Source: Bacteroidota bacterium
GTDB taxonomy: Bacteria; Bacteroidota; Bacteroidia; Bacteroidales; UBA1556
Direction of reading: 5' to 3'
NCBI GenBank assembly: GCA_003648395.1
Contig: QMPB01000272.1
Coordinates: forward strand, 1-6,463
DNA: 6,463 bases
In this document: in pieces, positions 1-5,955 of the stretch
How the letters are laid out: the number at the start of each line of letters is the position of its first letter
How positions within the stretch are numbered: position 1 is the stretch's first letter
Made by a program: the position numbers and the translations under genes
The notes under the pieces: model-generated
The model's database searches: none
The model's input: the letters and a program-made list of their open reading frames with translations, nothing else
What the model was told of the DNA's origin: nothing

Positions 1-3
1 CGT

Positions 4-214
4 TGTAACACGGCCTTCCAGGCCGTAGTTTTTTATAGTATAATTACTGTAAACAATAGTTTCTATTCATAATCTACGGGCAAGATGCCCGTGATACATA
101 AAATCAACTGTAAGACAGTCTTCTAGACCGTAGTTTTTTTATCACCATAATCTTTTAGAAAGCAAAGTTTACTTATTACTAATCTACGAGCAGTATTGCC
201 CTTGATACTTATAC
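4..214. repeat. Two diverged copies of a ~105-110 bp unit with paired hairpins (REP-like)
   Basis: Unit 1 (about 4-108) and unit 2 (about 109-214) align along their length. Both start TGTAA, carry CCGTAG plus a T run (23-34 and 128-140), then AATCTACG (71 and 181) and GATAC (93 and 204). Each unit has two hairpins. In unit 1 these are perfect: 10-26 (6-bp stem, loop TTCCA) and 76-92 (7-bp stem, loop AGA). In unit 2 the matching hairpins (115-131 and 186-203) have decayed, mostly by transitions. One pair in 115-131 changed on both arms (C-G to T-A) and still pairs. Unit 2 runs into the stop codon of the permease gene. The bases before unit 1 (CGTTGTAAC) suggest that the array may continue off the left edge. 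The palindromes ACGGCC/GGCCGT and ACGGGCA/TGCCCGT resemble REP-type repeats I recall from several phyla; that assignment is inference. Confidence 0.7.
10..34 (+). terminator. Terminator-like hairpin followed by six T
   Basis: A perfect 6-bp stem ACGGCC/GGCCGT with loop TTCCA (10-26) is followed by AG and six T (29-34). On the plus strand this has the form of an intrinsic terminator, and could end a plus-strand gene left of the window. It is also part of the repeat unit covering 4-214, so it may be only a REP element. The matching position in the second unit (115-140) has a weaker stem and seven T. Confidence 0.4.
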
Positions 215-1438
215 TATAACTTTACTTAATTTACGAATAGGATAAATAACTGCAAGCATTGATATAGAAACCACTACAGTAAGAATTGAAACAAGATCAA
301 TAAAGCGTAGTTCTACCGGAAAGGCATCAATAATAAAAGACCCTTGCATGGGAATAATATGAAAAATATCCTGCAAAACTATAAGTATAACACCCAACAA
401 TAATCCCAGTAGAGTCCCACTAAATGTTACCATAAAACCTTCTATAACAAATATTTTGGATATTAAAGATTTTTCAGCACCCATAAATGTTAGTGTCTTT
501 ATATCCTTTTGTTTATCAATAATTAAAACGCTTAAAGCTCCCACAAGGTTAAATGTGGCAATAAAAAGTATAAAAGATAGGATTAGGAAACTACTCCATT
601 TTTCACTTTTCATGATATTATACATAACCTCATTCTGTTGCTTTTTATTCTTTACAGAATAGTTTTCTCCTAAGATATTTTGAATTTCATTTTGAACCAA
701 ATCTATACTCGCTGCATTATTAATATCAATATAATAACTAGTAGCGCCATTGGTCAAATTCATTAGTTCTTGTGCAAATTTCAAAGAAGTAATTATTATG
801 GAGTTGTCTAACTCAGGCGCAATAGTAACAACACCAGAAGGGAAAACATTTTTAATTTCAATAGCATCAAGTGGATTTATAGAAATCCCCTGCCCCGACT
901 TAGGGAAATAACAGGTAATAGGATTATCAAAATCGTTAATGTGAATTTGAAGGTGATGAGCGAGCCCGTTTCCCAATACACAGAAATTAACTCTTCCATC
1001 ACCTAATACAAATAAGCCGTCTATAATTTTTTGTTCTATGGCTGTGGTGGCAATATAATTTTCCTCCACTCCTCTAATCAATGCAATAATCTCTCTTGGC
1101 GAATTCTCTTCTAAAGCGGGAGTGTATTTTACTAACAGATTATCCTCCAAAATTGCCGTAATATCATTTACGCCCTCTATTCGCTTAATCTTATCTACCG
1201 GAAACTCTTCAGTACTAATATACTTACTGTACTTATTATCAACTATATAATCGGCAGAAGCACTCGAATCTAACTTGCCAACTAAAGTTTCTAGGCCATT
1301 AAAAACAGACATAATCACAATCAAAGCCATGGTTCCAATAGCCACTAGTGCAATGGAAATAGAAGTGATGATATTAATGGCATTATGTGATTTTTTTGCC
1401 AATAAATATCGTTTTGCTATAAAAAGTGAGAGATTCAA
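209..1438 (-). CDS. ABC transporter permease, LolC/E-FtsX (MacB-like) type
   Basis: This is an inner-membrane permease of 409 residues. Family members pair with a LolD-like ATPase to move lipoproteins or other envelope cargo. There is one N-terminal membrane segment (about 21-47), a large extracytoplasmic MacB-type core domain (about 48-275), then three C-terminal segments (about 281-306, 328-355 and 380-400). The line WSSFLILSFILFIATFNLVG (281-300), the cytoplasmic turn KQKDIKTLTFMGA (309-321) and the end YPIRKLSKVIV are typical of this family, as is the start FIAKRYLLAKKSHNAINIIT. No ATPase gene is adjacent, which is common for these permeases in Bacteroidota, so cargo cannot be read from context. 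The start is TTG: the next upstream in-frame codons are GAA, ATA, TAC, AAA and a TAG stop, and the next internal Met is residue 37, inside the first membrane segment. A candidate promoter lies at 1580-1612. No strong ribosome binding site is visible. Family is secure; the exact role (LolC or LolE equivalent) is inferred. Confidence 0.88.
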   Translation of the reverse strand: MNLSLFIAKRYLLAKKSHNAINIITSISIALVAIGTMALIVIMSVFNGLETLVGKLDSSASADYIVDNKYSKYISTEEFPVDKIKRIEGVNDITAILEDNLLVKYTPALEENSPREIIALIRGVEENYIATTAIEQKIIDGLFVLGDGRVNFCVLGNGLAHHLQIHINDFDNPITCYFPKSGQGISINPLDAIEIKNVFPSGVVTIAPELDNSIIITSLKFAQELMNLTNGATSYYIDINNAASIDLVQNEIQNILGENYSVKNKKQQNEVMYNIMKSEKWSSFLILSFILFIATFNLVGALSVLIIDKQKDIKTLTFMGAEKSLISKIFVIEGFMVTFSGTLLGLLLGVILIVLQDIFHIIPMQGSFIIDAFPVELRFIDLVSILTVVVSISMLAVIYPIRKLSKVIV

Positions 1439-1549
1439 TTCTATGTATTTCTATTTATAAAAATTAAAAATAAGTTGTTACTAATCAGTCTATCTATATT
1501 ACTGATAATACGGTACATAATATAATTGTTTTGTCATATTTTTTGCAGA

Positions 1550-1592
1550 TACTTCGATATAATTTTGCTTTTATAAAAGCAAAACTACTCAG
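1550..1592 (+). repeat. Hairpin repeat TACTTCG...ACTCAG, copy A
   Basis: TACTTCG, then ATATAATTTT, a hairpin, and ACTCAG. It matches the layout of copy B (1644-1680) with the same conserved ends but a different stem. The stem here is the perfect palindrome at 1563-1584. Confidence 0.45.
1563..1584. repeat. 22-bp perfect palindrome
   Basis: TTTTGCTTTTA followed directly by its exact reverse complement TAAAAGCAAAA. It lies inside the hairpin repeat 1550-1592. On the minus strand its upstream end overlaps the -7 element of the candidate permease promoter, and the rest covers the expected transcription start. It could be an operator, a hairpin at the 5' end of the transcript, or simply the core of the repeat. 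Confidence 0.6.
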
Positions 1593-1612
1593 CATACAAA
1601 AATTTCGCCAAA
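1580..1612 (-). promoter_or_regulatory. Candidate Bacteroidota-type promoter (TTTG / TAnnTTTG) for the permease gene
   Basis: Read on the minus strand, TTTG (1612-1609) is followed after 21 nt by TAGTTTTG (1587-1580), which fits TAnnTTTG. The order and spacing match the known Bacteroidota primary sigma consensus (-33 TTTG, -7 TAnnTTTG, about 19-21 nt apart). It would give a leader of roughly 135 nt before the TTG start codon of the permease. The motif is short and the region AT-rich, so a chance match is possible. Confidence 0.4.
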
Positions 1613-1643
1613 ACAACTTAATTCTATTCATTTAGCTACACCT

Positions 1644-1680
1644 TACTTCGGTACAATTTTTCTAAGGAAAAATCACTCAG
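1644..1680 (+). repeat. Hairpin repeat TACTTCG...ACTCAG, copy B
   Basis: The copy starts TTACTTCGGTACAATTTT and ends ACTCAG. Between these is a 7-bp stem ATTTTTC/GAAAAAT (1656-1662 and 1667-1673) with loop TAAG. It aligns with copy A at both ends. A related degenerate motif in the opposite orientation is at 1835-1850. Confidence 0.45.
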
Positions 1681-1875
1681 TAGGGCGAAGCTAATGATAA
1701 TTACGATTACTTATCATATTCCCATTCACACTGATTAGTTACAATAAGTTTAATACCAATTGGACCTAAAATACTCGATTAATAAATTGAAATCTATTCT
1801 TTCAAGGCGAAATTCTTTTTGTACTAACTCGTGCTATGCTTGCCGAAGTATCATAGAGAAAGAATTTTTAATATA

Positions 1876-1919
1876 GAAAAAGGCAATAAAACGATTTATA
1901 TCGATTTAGAAATAAGCCT
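1876..1919 (-). terminator. Weak terminator-like structure after the response regulator gene
   Basis: On the minus strand, AGGC (1919-1916) pairs with GCCT (1884-1881), with an inner CGAT/ATCG hairpin (1892-1903), and a run of T follows (1881-1877). It lies 14 bp past the regulator stop codon, where the kinase-regulator operon should end. The pairing is weak and discontinuous. Confidence 0.3.
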
Positions 1920-1932
1920 AATAATATATTAT

Positions 1933-2628
1933 TTATCGAGTCAATAATTTAAACCCTATACCATGAACATTAATAATCTGAACAGTTTCGTCCTCCTTAA
2001 GGTATTTTCTCAGCTTAGTAATATAAACGTCCATACTACGAGCGTTAAAATAGCTGTCGTCTTTCCAAATTTTATTAAGGGCAATTCTACGGTCAAGAAC
2101 TTCATTCTCGTGATCACAAAGCATCTTCATTAGCTCAGCTTCTTTGCTAGTAAGTCTCTGCTCCCCAGTTTTAGAAGTTAGTTTCTGATGCTCATAATTA
2201 TATGTGAATTTACCAATATTGTATATAACAACACCTTCGTTATCCTTATTACCTACACCACTTCTACGCAATATAGCATTCAAACGAGCAAGTAGCAATT
2301 CCATATTAAAAGGCTTGGTAATATAATCATCACCGCCAATTTCGAATCCTTTAAGCTTATCCTCTTCAAGAGATTTAGCAGTAAGAAAAAGAATAGGAAT
2401 TTTAGAATCTGATTTCCTAACATTGCTAGCAAGAGTAAATCCATCCATAATAGGCATCATCACATCTAGCACTAATATTTTATAATCATTATTTTTATGA
2501 AAGCCTATAAGAGCTTCTTCACCATTAATAAATAAATCCACTTTAAAACCTTTAGCTTCTAAAAAAGTTTTTAGAATTTTTCCCAAATTAGGATCATCCT
2601 CTGCCAATAAAATTTTTACTTCGTCCAT
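1933..2628 (-). CDS. rprY: Response regulator, OmpR/PhoB family (RprY-like)
   Basis: A cytoplasmic DNA-binding regulator of 231 residues, normal length for the family. The receiver domain (about 4-118) has the acidic pair D11/D12, the phospho-acceptor D55 in LVLDVMMP, T83 in FLTAK and K105 in DYITKPF. A short linker leads to a winged-helix C-terminal domain (about 134-231) with LTSKEAELMKML, the recognition region FNARSMDVYITKLRKYL (194-210) and the wing INVHGIGFKL. The phrases AEDDPNLG, DGFTLA and GGDDYITKPFNME resemble RprY of Bacteroides fragilis. It starts 11 bp after the kinase stop codon, so the two are co-transcribed and it is presumably phosphorylated by that kinase. The ATG start gives the canonical N terminus MDEVKILLAEDD. 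Target genes cannot be inferred: no adjacent gene is an obvious regulon member. Confidence 0.92.
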   Translation of the reverse strand: MDEVKILLAEDDPNLGKILKTFLEAKGFKVDLFINGEEALIGFHKNNDYKILVLDVMMPIMDGFTLASNVRKSDSKIPILFLTAKSLEEDKLKGFEIGGDDYITKPFNMELLLARLNAILRRSGVGNKDNEGVVIYNIGKFTYNYEHQKLTSKTGEQRLTSKEAELMKMLCDHENEVLDRRIALNKIWKDDSYFNARSMDVYITKLRKYLKEDETVQIINVHGIGFKLLTR

Positions 2629-2639
2629 AATTTAATTAA

Positions 2640-4061
2640 TTATATGTTACATTTAGTATTTCTTGAATCTAAAGGGAGATGTATATAAAAACTTGTCCCT
2701 TTATTTAAATGGCTATCCAGGCTAATTACACCGTTATGATGCTCTACAATAGCTTTAACGTAACTAAGCCCTAAACCAAACCCTTTGACATTATGTACAT
2801 TACCTGTTGGCACACGATATAGTTTATTGAATATCTTTTTCTGATTCTGGCGAGAAATTCCTATACCATTATCTCGTATAATTATCAATAAACAATTGCC
2901 ATCATTTTTAGTAATGATACTAATTTTTGGATTTTCAAAGGTATATTTATTTGCGTTATCAAGCAAATTATATAATAAATTTGTTAAATGAAGTTTGTCG
3001 GCAAATATTAGTGAGTGCGCAGCCTCCAGCTCTAGCGTTAGTACACCACCTTTTTGAGCAATCAACATTTCGTTACTTCTTACTAATTCTCTAATAATAT
3101 CATGAACATTAACTTGCTCATATTTAAGCTTTAACTGCCCTTTATCAAGAATTGCTGTTTGTAAAATCTTCTCTGCCATACTTGCAAGACGCTGATTTTC
3201 ATCAGAAATTATTGATATATATGTATCTACAAGATCAGGAGTTTTTTCAACATCACTGTCGCGTAAGGATTGACAAACTAACGAAATTGTAGAGATGGGA
3301 GTTTTAAACTCATGAGTCATATTATTAATAAAATCATTTTTTACAACCGATAATTTAGACTGTTTTACAATTGCCGAAACACTATATGAGAATAAATATA
3401 TAACTGATAAAATGATAATTATTGATAAGAATAGCATTAATCCCATTTCTTTAAGAAGGTATCTTCTCTCTTTCGGAAAGTAAATCATCATAAACAACTC
3501 TTGATTCCTAGAATTACTTAATAATGGAAATGCGTAAGCTTTTTCAAGATATACCACCGGCTTAACTTTTGGATGTTTATACATAAAGAAAGGCCCACGC
3601 TGATTATAAATATTGAAATAATACTCAGCATATATATTTTGATTACGAAGCTCATCATTAATCAAAGAATCTATTTTACGATAAGTATAGGCTGGATTAT
3701 CAAAAATAGGATTATCAAAAGATGGCGTTATACTAAAGTTGGATCGAAATTGCATCTGATAATCAATAGTATCTTGCTTATAAACAAATTTCTTGATAAG
3801 TGTGCGATCCTTAATAACAGCACGTGGTCCTTCTGGTATAATAGGAGTGCCAATGATCCGCAGTAATCTATTTTTATTACTTATACCTTCCATCCTATTT
3901 ACTTTATTCATAACGGATGTAAAGGTTCTCTGAATATCATCGCTAAATGCATTCTCTTTTATGGTTAGCGCATTACTAATTAAAAGCATTTGCATTACCA
4001 AAAGGCCAATCATCACCACTCCCATGGCAATGCTTATACTCATTATTCGCTGTGAGTTCAT
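2640..4061 (-). CDS. rprX: Sensor histidine kinase (RprX-like)
   Basis: A membrane sensor kinase of 473 residues. A membrane segment at about 8-30 and a second at about 206-232 bracket a ~175-residue extracytoplasmic region with no domain I recognise. HisKA follows: the H box is NNMTHEFKTPIS, with H250 the phosphorylated histidine. The HATPase domain has the N box NLLYNLLDNANKYT (N369 binds Mg-ATP), the G1 box RDNGIGI (396-402), an F box IFNKLYRV (410-417) and the G2 box GFGLGLSYVK (427-436). All catalytic motifs are intact. It autophosphorylates and should pass phosphate to the regulator starting 11 bp downstream; the RprX/RprY pair is a recognised Bacteroidota system. ATG at 4061 is the only sensible start because an in-frame TAA lies five codons upstream. 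The upstream DNA is repeat-rich: a MITE-like element ends 28 bp before the ATG. Signal sensed is unknown. Confidence 0.92.
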   Translation of the reverse strand: MNSQRIMSISIAMGVVMIGLLVMQMLLISNALTIKENAFSDDIQRTFTSVMNKVNRMEGISNKNRLLRIIGTPIIPEGPRAVIKDRTLIKKFVYKQDTIDYQMQFRSNFSITPSFDNPIFDNPAYTYRKIDSLINDELRNQNIYAEYYFNIYNQRGPFFMYKHPKVKPVVYLEKAYAFPLLSNSRNQELFMMIYFPKERRYLLKEMGLMLFLSIIIILSVIYLFSYSVSAIVKQSKLSVVKNDFINNMTHEFKTPISTISLVCQSLRDSDVEKTPDLVDTYISIISDENQRLASMAEKILQTAILDKGQLKLKYEQVNVHDIIRELVRSNEMLIAQKGGVLTLELEAAHSLIFADKLHLTNLLYNLLDNANKYTFENPKISIITKNDGNCLLIIIRDNGIGISRQNQKKIFNKLYRVPTGNVHNVKGFGLGLSYVKAIVEHHNGVISLDSHLNKGTSFYIHLPLDSRNTKCNI

Positions 4062-4085
4062 ATGTTTACATTTTTAATGGCCATA
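4057..4085 (-). repeat. Kinase start-codon region, duplicated at 4309-4337
   Basis: These 29 bases cover the kinase ATG and its leader (minus strand TATGGCC..TAAAAATGTAAACATATGAA). They recur at 4309-4337 with 27 of 29 identities. The duplicate also contains an ATG but is followed by a different sequence that encodes only MKRAL and a stop. Confidence 0.75.
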
Positions 4086-4089
4086 CCGT

Positions 4090-4225
4090 CAGACTGTCTA
4101 AAAAGCCCAATTTCTGCGTTATGCTACTTTTTGTAAATGCTCATACACCTTAGTATACTGCGCTTTACAAAAAAGCAGCAAGCCTTGAACTTTTAAGCCA
4201 CTCTGTATAGTTATTAGACAGACTG
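4090..4225. mobile_element. 136-bp MITE-like element with inverted ends and CCGT target duplication
   Basis: CAGACTGTCTAA (4090-4101) and TTAGACAGACTG (4214-4225) are inverted ends matching at 11 of 12 positions. CCGT lies directly outside both ends (4086-4089 and 4226-4229), as for a 4-bp target duplication. The interior is itself an imperfect palindrome: CTTTTTGTAAATGC (4128-4141 region) pairs with GCTTTACAAAAAAG, with ATAC/GTAT near the centre. There is no transposase, so mobilisation would depend on an element elsewhere. The right CCGT copy falls within another palindrome (4226-4244), which slightly weakens the duplication argument. It is located between the kinase start codon and the likely promoter region. 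Confidence 0.6.
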
Positions 4226-4244
4226 CCGTCTGCCAACAGACAGG
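4226..4244. repeat. GTCTG/CAGAC hairpin
   Basis: GTCTG (4228-4232) and CAGAC (4237-4241) form a 5-bp stem around loop CCAA. CC/GG pairs extend it past a bulged A. It resembles the small GC-rich REP-type palindromes (CCTGTCTGTTGGCAGACAGG type) that I recall from Bacteroidota intergenic DNA; this resemblance is from memory and unverified. Confidence 0.45.
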
Positions 4245-4408
4245 TGCAATCGCATGATAAAAAATAATCATTCCTTTGTGAGTTAAAAATTATTTTTATA
4301 ATGCTCGTTTCATATGTTTACATTTTTAGCGGCCATATGCAGTCGCATGATAAAAAATAATCATTCCTTTGTGAGTTAAAAATTATTTTTATAATGCTCG
4401 TTTCATAT
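4245..4408. repeat. Tandem direct repeat: 71-bp unit, 93-bp period, each copy a long AT-rich hairpin
   Basis: 4245-4315 and 4338-4408 match at 70 of 71 positions (A4249 versus G4342). The 22 bp between them complete a 93-bp period. Each copy folds: GCAT/ATGC at the base, then a near-continuous stem ending in AAAAATAAT/ATTATTTTT (copy 1: 4252-4268 with 4289-4304), with a ~20-nt loop containing CCTTTGTGAG. Near identity implies a recent duplication or conversion. The repeat sits upstream of the kinase operon, so it is either in the leader RNA or in promoter DNA. Confidence 0.85.
4309..4337 (-). repeat. Second copy of the kinase start-codon region
   Basis: It matches 4057-4085 at 27 of 29 positions (AT versus GC in the TTTTTA..GGCCATA segment). 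It occupies the junction of the two tandem hairpin repeats. Its ATG (4313-4311) opens a five-codon frame, MKRAL then TAA (4313-4296). The same frame recurs in the other repeat copy at 4406-4389. Confidence 0.7.
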
Positions 4409-4412
4409 ACTA

Positions 4413-4420
4413 CAAAGATA
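4413..4420 (-). promoter_or_regulatory. Possible -7 element for the kinase-regulator operon
   Basis: On the minus strand this reads TATCTTTG, fitting TAnnTTTG. I find no TTTG at the expected -33 position (around 4440), so support is partial. If used, transcription would begin close to the ATG at 4406 and run through both hairpin repeats and the MITE-like element before reaching the kinase. Confidence 0.25.
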
Positions 4421-4497
4421 TAAGGATTTACTTCCCACTTAATATATTATTCTTTTATACTTCTTAAAAAATACTAATTTTATACTAAAACGCTTAA

Positions 4498-5910
4498 TTA
4501 CCTAACCAAAATTCGAGTTTCTAACATATCCATAATGGCATATTTGAGGCCTTCTCTTCCAAGTCCAGAGTCTTTAACTCCACCATAAGGCATATGATCG
4601 ACCCTAAAAATTGGCGAATCGTTAATAATAACGCCCCCTACTTCAAGGTTATTAAAAGCATAATCCATTTCTCCAATATCGTTAGTAAATATTCCTGCTT
4701 GAAGTCCAAACTCACTATTATTGACCTCAGCAATAGCTTCTTCAAAATTGCCAAAAGGCTCCAAAGTTACCACAGGGCCAAAAACTTCCAACGAACAAAC
4801 TTTCATCTTTGGTTTAGTATCTACCAATATTGTTGGATGATAATATGTGCCTTCGCGCTTACCTCCACAAATCACTTTTGCACCATCATTAATGGCTTCA
4901 TTTACCCAATCCTCAACTCTTATAGCGTTGCCTTCATCTATCATTGACGAAAATAAAGTGTCATCATCCATAGGGTCTCCTAGAGTTAGTTTATTAACTT
5001 CTAGCACAAATTCTTCAGAGAATTTCTTAAAAATTTCTTTGGCAACATATATTCTTTGTGCATGAATGCATACTTGTCCCGAATAAGCAAAACCACCAAC
5101 AACTGCCTTTGCAACCGCCTGTTTGATGTCTGCAGTTTTAGTAATAATCATCCCTGCATTTCCTCCTAGCTCAAGAACAACTTTCTTGCGCCCAGCATCG
5201 GCTTTCATCATCCAACCCACATGTGGGGAACCAGTGAATGTCAATAACTTAAATCTATCATCAACCACTAATTGGTTTCCAGTTTTTCTGTCCATAGGCA
5301 GAATAGATACCGCTCCCTTTGGTAAATCTGTTTGCGAAATAATTTCTGCCAAAGCCAAGGTTGATAAAGGAGTATTGGTAGAAGGCTTAAGAATTATTGG
5401 ACAACCCGCAGCAATTGCTGGAGCCAACTTATGCACTGCCAAATTCATTGGAAAATTAAAAGGAGCAATGCCCGCAACCAAGCCCACTGGGAAATACCTA
5501 ATAACACCATGCTTTCCTTCTCCTGCAGGAGTCCAGTCGAGGCTCATTACCTCGCCTGGCAATCTTTTGCTCTCCTCAGCAGCAACAAGAAATGTTTGAA
5601 CTGATCGCATAATCTCCCCCTTTGCATACCTCATAGGCTTACCTGATTCCAATGCCAATATTTCAGCAAAATAATCAAGTCTTTCTTTCAAAGTATTGGA
5701 TATATACATTAAAGCTTCATACTTTTTATATGAAGGCAAGTTTTGCATTTCCTTTTGTACTTCTTGCGCCTTAATAATTGCTTTTTCTAAATCATCAGAT
5801 GATGCATAATAAGTTTCTGCAAAACTCTCGTTAGTAAATGGATTTACAACCTCCAAAGAATTAGGAGTTTCTATAAACTCACCTCCACAATATATTTTAT
5901 ATTTTTTCAT
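4498..5910 (-). CDS. NAD(P)-dependent aldehyde dehydrogenase family protein
   Basis: A cytoplasmic enzyme of 470 residues, normal for the superfamily, that oxidises an aldehyde to an acid. Catalytic Cys281 is in SGQVCIHAQR, general base Glu247 in LELGGN and Asn152 in PFNFP. The coenzyme site shows K175 in LKPS, the FTGSPHVG turn (225-232) and the EVFGPV motif (375-380). The C terminus (FRVDHMPYGGVKDSGLGREG, 435-454) resembles the lactaldehyde/phosphonoacetaldehyde dehydrogenase branch rather than betaine-aldehyde or ALDH2 types. Thr178 takes the place of the Glu that makes many members NAD-specific and matches Thr180 of NADP-dependent GAPN, so NADP use is possible. The substrate is not determinable. 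It starts at ATG 45 bp after the DAHP synthase/chorismate mutase gene, with no clear promoter or terminator between, so read-through is plausible; I know no pathway reason for this pairing. The gene is intact. Confidence 0.88.
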   Translation of the reverse strand: MKKYKIYCGGEFIETPNSLEVVNPFTNESFAETYYASSDDLEKAIIKAQEVQKEMQNLPSYKKYEALMYISNTLKERLDYFAEILALESGKPMRYAKGEIMRSVQTFLVAAEESKRLPGEVMSLDWTPAGEGKHGVIRYFPVGLVAGIAPFNFPMNLAVHKLAPAIAAGCPIILKPSTNTPLSTLALAEIISQTDLPKGAVSILPMDRKTGNQLVVDDRFKLLTFTGSPHVGWMMKADAGRKKVVLELGGNAGMIITKTADIKQAVAKAVVGGFAYSGQVCIHAQRIYVAKEIFKKFSEEFVLEVNKLTLGDPMDDDTLFSSMIDEGNAIRVEDWVNEAINDGAKVICGGKREGTYYHPTILVDTKPKMKVCSLEVFGPVVTLEPFGNFEEAIAEVNNSEFGLQAGIFTNDIGEMDYAFNNLEVGGVIINDSPIFRVDHMPYGGVKDSGLGREGLKYAIMDMLETRILVR

Positions 5911-5955
5911 ACAATATTTAAGATTAATTTCGTCAGTTCTTATTTCAAATTACTA

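Larger units (their letters stand above)
1475..1744. mobile_element. Possible MITE-like element with 15-bp inverted ends and TAAG flanks
   Basis: TTGTTACTAATCAGT (1475-1489) and ACTGATTAGTTACAA (1730-1744) are inverted repeats matching at 14 of 15 positions. The four bases immediately outside both ends are TAAG (1471-1474 and 1745-1748), as expected for a 4-bp target duplication. The 270-bp interior has no coding capacity and contains two similar hairpin-bearing repeats (1550-1592 and 1644-1680). In such AT-rich DNA a chance match is possible, and no related transposase is in the window. Confidence 0.4.
1439..1932. other. 494-bp intergenic region without a supported gene
   Basis: No open frame here looks like a gene on either strand. 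The stretch lies between the response regulator stop and the permease start. It holds a terminator-like hairpin (1876-1919), a 9-bp inverted repeat AAATTCTTT/AAAGAATTT (1810-1818 and 1859-1867), the possible MITE at 1475-1744, a 22-bp palindrome, a candidate promoter, and repeats with the pattern ACTTCG...CTCAG. It is long for a gap between two same-strand genes, and most of it appears to be repeat-derived. Confidence 0.7.

Noticed and set aside
3573..3866. Plus-strand frame of 97 codons opposite the kinase sensor region
   Set aside because: It is antisense to an intact gene, isoleucine-rich as expected from complementing AT-rich codons, and has no family signature.
4119..4271. Minus-strand frame of 50 codons beginning ATG ATT ATT TTT, preceded by AAAGGA
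   Set aside because: It runs from the hairpin repeat into the MITE-like element, so its sequence is explained by those repeats. The purine run abuts the ATG with no spacing, and the product resembles no family I know.
4245..4408. CRISPR array
   Set aside because: There are only two units, the repeat is 71 bp with a 22-bp separator that duplicates the kinase start region, and no cas gene is present.
4409..4497. Terminator for the aldehyde dehydrogenase gene
   Set aside because: The DNA is AT-rich with short T runs, but I find no convincing stem before them.
5123..5599. Plus-strand frame of 158 codons opposite the aldehyde dehydrogenase gene
   Set aside because: It is antisense to well-conserved enzyme motifs and has no recognisable domain. 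It is a shadow of the minus-strand gene.
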